Positions 21,522 through 24,927 of a stretch of 24,927 bases of DNA are shown one piece after another (the stretch's first letter is position 1; every line of letters starts with the position of its first letter). The stretch is taken from positions 1-24,927 of the forward strand of contig NZ_JBNQGD010000241.1 of the NCBI RefSeq assembly GCF_050436765.1, in the 5' to 3' direction. Position numbers and translations under genes: made by a program. Below the pieces are notes generated by a model. That model had not been told where the DNA came from. It saw only the letters and a list, made by a program, of their open reading frames with translations, and did not search any database. Source of the stretch: Arachidicoccus sp050436765. GTDB taxonomy: Bacteria; Bacteroidota; Bacteroidia; Chitinophagales; Chitinophagaceae.

Positions 21522-23507
21522 CTATGCTTCCTCTCCATCGGGATAGATTCTTCTCAAATTTAAGTTACGTGAAGGAGAAACAATAAGTGGGAATTTCTCT
21601 ACGTGCACATAACTGGAGTCAAGTCCAAAGCCACGTTCTTCACTGAGGCTGATGTGTTTTATCCAAAAATAATAGCGCATTATCAGTTTTTCGATAAATG
21701 GCAATTCATTATCCGTTGAAAGGAACTTTTCTAAAACAATAAACCGGAAATCACCCGCTACATTATTGCGTTCAAGGCTCTCATAGCGGCTGGTAATATT
21801 TACTTCTTTGTTTGCATACAGCTCTTCTACCACGCGTTTCATCATCAACTGTATCTTCTGCTCCACACGGAAACCAAGTCTAAATTCTACCCGAATAATA
21901 TCATTAGGAATAATGTGCTCTACGGAGAATTCGGTTGTATAGGGGTCGTCTAAGATATCAACGTGTACAAACCAGTAAATATCTGCACGTTTAGGCTTCC
22001 TATTTAAAATAGAATATATAATCTTATGTTCAATTTCTTTTGGATTGTTAGCACTGGTCATATACACCAAATGCGTAGAATACATGGGAATCGATTTATC
22101 ATTGCTCAATTCCTGGATCATGGGAATATAATGTTCAAGCCTTACAAACTCTACATAACGGTTTTTAATTTTACGCGCACGAAACCAAACGTACATTACG
22201 CCAAATAAAATACCGCCAACAATAATTGCTACATATCCCCCGTGTGGAAACTTATTAAGATTAGCTCCAAGAAATGATAATTCTATCGTGAGATATACCG
22301 TGAGGTATAATACAACCCATCTCTTTTTTGTTCTTTTTCCTATTAAATAATTGGCGAACAAAATGGATGTACTTATCATACATAAAGTAATAGCTAAACC
22401 GTAAGCTGCTTCCATTTTCGTGGATTCCTGAAAATGTAACACAATAGCCAAACATCCTATCCACAATAAAGTATTGATGCCGGGAATATATACCTGACCT
22501 TTCTCTTCGCTTGGATATTTAATCTTCATTTTGGGCCAAAGATTCAAACGTAATGCTTCGGAAATAAGTGTGAAAGAACCTGAAATCAACGCCTGCGATG
22601 CAATAACAGCAGCGAAAGTAGCAATAATAATACCTATAAATCTAAAACTGTCAGGCATGATGGCAAAAAAAGGATTTCTACTCAAATCCAATGTACCCAA
22701 ATGATTTTGTTCCATTAACCAGGAACCTTGTCCCATGTAGCTTAAAATCAAGCATATCTTCACAAAAACCCAAGTGATATGTATGTTTTTTCGTCCGCAA
22801 TGTCCCAAATCAGAATACAATGCTTCTGCTCCCGTTGTACATAGAAACACGGCTCCCAATAACCAAAACCCGCCCGGGTAATCCGTCAATAGCCTTATAG
22901 CATAATAAGGGTTGAATGCTCTAAAAACACCTAGATTATCCAATAAGTGTCTTGACCCTAAAATAGCCATCATTAAAAACCAAAGCAACATTACGGGACC
23001 AAATAACTTACCAATAGAATTGGTACCGAACTGTTGCATGAAAAATAATATAGAAATAATAGACATTACGATGAGCACAATTACATCGAGTCCAATATCT
23101 TTAAATGCAGGGATAAGTTTCAGTCCTTCGATAGCAGAAGTTACTGTGATTGGAGGTGTAATGATACCATCGGCTAACAACGCTGCACCACCTATCATTG
23201 CGGGAATAACCAACCATTTGCGTTGTCGTCGTACTAAGGCGTATAAACTAAAAATGCCACCTTCACCATTATTATCGGCACGTAATGTAAGTACAACGTA
23301 TTTGATGGTTGTCTGTAAGGTAAGCGTCCATATTATACAGGATATCCCGCCAAGAATCAATTCATCGAATCTTCCAGCAGGAATTGTATTGTGATTCATA
23401 ATTGCATCTAATACATATAAAGGAGAGGTACCTATATCTCCATATATTATGCCTAATGCTATTACCAGTCCCGCAAAGGAAGCTTTGTTTATTCCGCTTT
23501 TATTCAC
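21522..23507 (-). CDS. kup: Potassium uptake transporter of the Kup/HAK/KT family
   Basis: The 661-residue protein has the signature IIYGDIGTSPLYV at 20-32 at the first membrane helix, then RADNNGEGGIFSLYALVRR, LLADGIITPPITVTSAIEG and GAEALYSDLGHCG, all conserved K+-pathway motifs of Kup. About twelve hydrophobic helices occupy residues 10-435, and a soluble C-terminal domain of about 220 residues follows, as is normal. It imports potassium with protons. Length matches the family. A -7 box on the minus strand (plus caaaatta, 23592-23599) lies about 85 bases upstream of the start. The gene is divergent from the DUF6427 gene. Confidence 0.95.
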   Translation of the reverse strand: MNKSGINKASFAGLVIALGIIYGDIGTSPLYVLDAIMNHNTIPAGRFDELILGGISCIIWTLTLQTTIKYVVLTLRADNNGEGGIFSLYALVRRQRKWLVIPAMIGGAALLADGIITPPITVTSAIEGLKLIPAFKDIGLDVIVLIVMSIISILFFMQQFGTNSIGKLFGPVMLLWFLMMAILGSRHLLDNLGVFRAFNPYYAIRLLTDYPGGFWLLGAVFLCTTGAEALYSDLGHCGRKNIHITWVFVKICLILSYMGQGSWLMEQNHLGTLDLSRNPFFAIMPDSFRFIGIIIATFAAVIASQALISGSFTLISEALRLNLWPKMKIKYPSEEKGQVYIPGINTLLWIGCLAIVLHFQESTKMEAAYGLAITLCMISTSILFANYLIGKRTKKRWVVLYLTVYLTIELSFLGANLNKFPHGGYVAIIVGGILFGVMYVWFRARKIKNRYVEFVRLEHYIPMIQELSNDKSIPMYSTHLVYMTSANNPKEIEHKIIYSILNRKPKRADIYWFVHVDILDDPYTTEFSVEHIIPNDIIRVEFRLGFRVEQKIQLMMKRVVEELYANKEVNITSRYESLERNNVAGDFRFIVLEKFLSTDNELPFIEKLIMRYYFWIKHISLSEERGFGLDSSYVHVEKFPLIVSPSRNLNLRRIYPDGEEA

Positions 23508-23591
23508 GTTTAAAGTACTTAATTAACAATATGTTTCCGATCAACGAAAACATAAGTTTCGTCATTGTTCTCTATAATCAAAAACAGGGAG

Positions 23592-23599
23592 CAAAATTA
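23592..23599 (-). promoter_or_regulatory. -7 box for kup
   Basis: TAATTTTG on the minus strand fits TAnnTTTG exactly. It would give a leader of about 80 bases. No clear -33 box is visible. Confidence 0.5.
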
Positions 23600-23681
23600 G
23601 TGTTTTAAATACATACAGCTGTTAGACATCCAGTAAATTTTTTTTATTTACAAACAAATGGAAGCTGTTGTATTACAAACT

Positions 23682-23689
23682 TTATCTTT
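23682..23689 (+). promoter_or_regulatory. -7 box for the DUF6427 gene
   Basis: TATCTTTG is a perfect TAnnTTTG, 27 bases before the GTG start at 23717. A TTG at 23667-23669 is too close to be a standard -33 element. Confidence 0.6.
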
Positions 23690-23716
23690 GTAGCTAAGCA
23701 AGTTTAAAATTGTAAA

Positions 23717-24718
23717 GTGGTAAGCCTTTTTAAAGAAAGAACATCAGCGGGGGTATTTCGGTTAATTATCTTAAGTATTGTAGTGCACGTGCATTTCTTT
23801 GTTGCAGCCCCAACTGTAGCCATTGACGCACAACATCCAATAATGTACGCTTTATTACAGCCTTTATCAAAACTACCGGCAATTATAATTGCCCTACTTT
23901 TCCATATTATCATCATTATCCAAGCATTGCGTTTAAATTATATATTGGGAAACAACAGACTCTTCCCGAATACTAATTTCACAACAGCGATGTGTTATAT
24001 ACTTTTTACGGGTCTATTACCTGCCTGGTCCAATATTAGTGTCGCTTTAATAATAAATATATTTATTATCTGGCTTATTGATTTACTCACCAAACTATAC
24101 AATACCCATCACTCCGGAAAAGCAATTTTTGATATCGGCCTCTTAACAGGTCTGAGTATATTATTGGTACCGGCCTGCGCTCCATTGGCCATCATTGTTT
24201 TGTTGGCTATTTTGATTCTGCGGGCATTCAAAGTCAATGAGTTATTTACATATATTATTGGTTGTCTTCTACCTTATTATTTTTTAAGTGCGGGTTTATA
24301 TTATTTAGATAAAATAAATTTATTGCCTAGTTATTTGCCCAAACTCACCTTTCATTTACCAGGTTTCGATAGTGAAGCTTCCTTATTCACAATGGCAATA
24401 TCGATATTAACCCTTTCTTTCATTGGATTTATTTATTTACAGAGCAATATTGGCAAACTTGTCATAATGGCTCGCAAATCCTGGATTATCATTACTATCC
24501 TGTTTATTTTTCTCGCGCCCATTCCATTTTTTATTAAGGGCTATAATTGGCCAATCACCTTATTTGTAATACCGGCAGCTGCTGCCTTAGCGGCCAATTT
24601 ATTTTATTATAATAAAAATAAAATCTTTTTATCTATTTTATTCTGGCTGCTTATTTTTATTAATTGGTTCAATAGCTTTGACGCAATTCATTATTTAACA
24701 AGAGCATCATCCAAGTAA
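23717..24718 (+). CDS. DUF6427 family polytopic membrane protein, GTG start
   Basis: The 333-residue protein is very hydrophobic, with about nine to ten membrane segments spread over the whole length, and begins with VSLFKERTSAGVFRLIILSI. It resembles the Bacteroidota family now called DUF6427, some members of which were once misannotated as beta-carotene monooxygenase. No function is known. The start is GTG: an in-frame TAA at 23705 rules out a longer form, and the VSLFK start fits the family's beginning before the first helix. It has its own promoter and is followed after 77 bases by purQ, a common neighbour in this phylum. Confidence 0.72.
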   Translation: MVSLFKERTSAGVFRLIILSIVVHVHFFVAAPTVAIDAQHPIMYALLQPLSKLPAIIIALLFHIIIIIQALRLNYILGNNRLFPNTNFTTAMCYILFTGLLPAWSNISVALIINIFIIWLIDLLTKLYNTHHSGKAIFDIGLLTGLSILLVPACAPLAIIVLLAILILRAFKVNELFTYIIGCLLPYYFLSAGLYYLDKINLLPSYLPKLTFHLPGFDSEASLFTMAISILTLSFIGFIYLQSNIGKLVIMARKSWIIITILFIFLAPIPFFIKGYNWPITLFVIPAAAALAANLFYYNKNKIFLSILFWLLIFINWFNSFDAIHYLTRASSK

Positions 24719-24763
24719 TTAAATATAGATTCGACGAATGGTCAAATTATTCTTCAAATATTT

Positions 24764-24771
24764 TACCTTTG
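24764..24771 (+). promoter_or_regulatory. -7 box for purQ
   Basis: TACCTTTG is a perfect TAnnTTTG placed 24 bases before the purQ ATG at 24796. Transcription would begin near 24777. Confidence 0.6.
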
Positions 24772-24795
24772 TGCTCGAATTAAAAAATTAAATCC

Positions 24796-24927
24796 ATGAA
24801 ATTTGGCGTTGTAGTTTTCCCAGGCTCTAATTGTGACCGTGACATGCAGGACGCTTTGCAAAACGACTTAAACAAAGAGGTGCAAATGCTGTGGCATAAA
24901 GACAAGGATTTAAGTACTTTCTCTACA
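24796..24927 (+). CDS. purQ: Phosphoribosylformylglycinamidine synthase subunit PurQ, 5' part only
   Basis: Only the first 44 codons are in the window. They read MKFGVVVFPGSNCDRDMQDA and then a segment ending LWHKDKDLSTF, the diagnostic N-terminus of PurQ, the class I glutamine amidotransferase subunit that supplies ammonia for FGAM synthesis. The catalytic cysteine and histidine lie downstream of the window edge and cannot be checked. The separate small PurQ implies a separate PurL in this organism rather than the fused long PurL, though that gene is not seen here. Confidence 0.9.
   Translation, partial: MKFGVVVFPGSNCDRDMQDALQNDLNKEVQMLWHKDKDLSTFST

Noticed and set aside
22912..23394. Plus-strand 160-codon frame.
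   Set aside because: It is the antisense of the conserved membrane core of kup.
24729..24739. ATTCG-A-CGAAT inverted repeat before purQ.
   Set aside because: Only 11 bases and not placed at a clear promoter position; chance is likely.

Overview
The window looks like ordinary chromosomal core sequence from a member of the Bacteroidota, most likely of the Chitinophagaceae type. That placement is inference; the genus cannot be told. The signs are a protein with a type IX secretion (T9SS) C-terminal sorting domain, a PorX-type response regulator with a PglZ domain, the Bacteroidota families DUF4199, DUF2975 and DUF6427, the long Bacteroidota form of PurM, gene starts without a clear Shine-Dalgarno, and repeated -7 boxes of the form TAnnTTTG. 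I see no tRNA, rRNA, CRISPR array, insertion sequence, phage gene or integrase.

Layout. 1-3140: a very small T9SS-exported protein, phosphoglucosamine mutase (glmM), and a NifS/IscS-type cysteine desulfurase whose leader holds a perfect 24-bp palindrome. 3198-3830: a convergent small HTH regulator and, directly upstream of it, the frameshifted remnant of its usual partner, a DUF2975 membrane protein. 3832-6596: a tight operon of dihydroorotase homologue, DUF4199 membrane protein and membrane-anchored glycosyltransferase. The dihydroorotase homologue has lost almost all metal ligands. 6666-7862: a PLP aminotransferase. 7884-8145: a gene-poor gap with a transcription terminator and then a promoter-to-terminator unit that reads as a small RNA gene. 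8176-9706 (minus): a GNAT acetyltransferase coupled to an alanine/ornithine-racemase-like enzyme. 10023-11843 (minus): the yceD-rpmF-plsX operon linking ribosomal protein L32 with phospholipid synthesis. 11921-13477 (minus): porX. 13767-16379: the disaggregase clpB. 16619-17243 (minus): a conserved Bacteroidota hypothetical gene broken by a frameshift near its 5' end. 17646-21028: purM, apparently leaderless, then a second cysteine desulfurase overlapping a TerC-family membrane protein. 21064-23507 (minus): DoxX-like protein and the potassium transporter Kup. 23717-24718: a DUF6427 membrane protein. 24796 to the end: the first 44 codons of purQ.

Functional links. glmM, plsX and the glycosyltransferase serve envelope synthesis. 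purM, purQ and the dihydroorotase homologue belong to nucleotide synthesis. The sorting-domain protein and porX belong to type IX secretion. The two cysteine desulfurases supply sulfur for Fe-S clusters or tRNA thiolation, but neither sits beside a scaffold gene. I found no convincing new multi-gene system. The most useful leads are the small-RNA unit at 8008-8136, the metal-site-less dihydroorotase, the palindrome at 1936-1959, the leaderless purM start, and two genes decayed by frameshift that are easily missed or mis-started by ORF calling.
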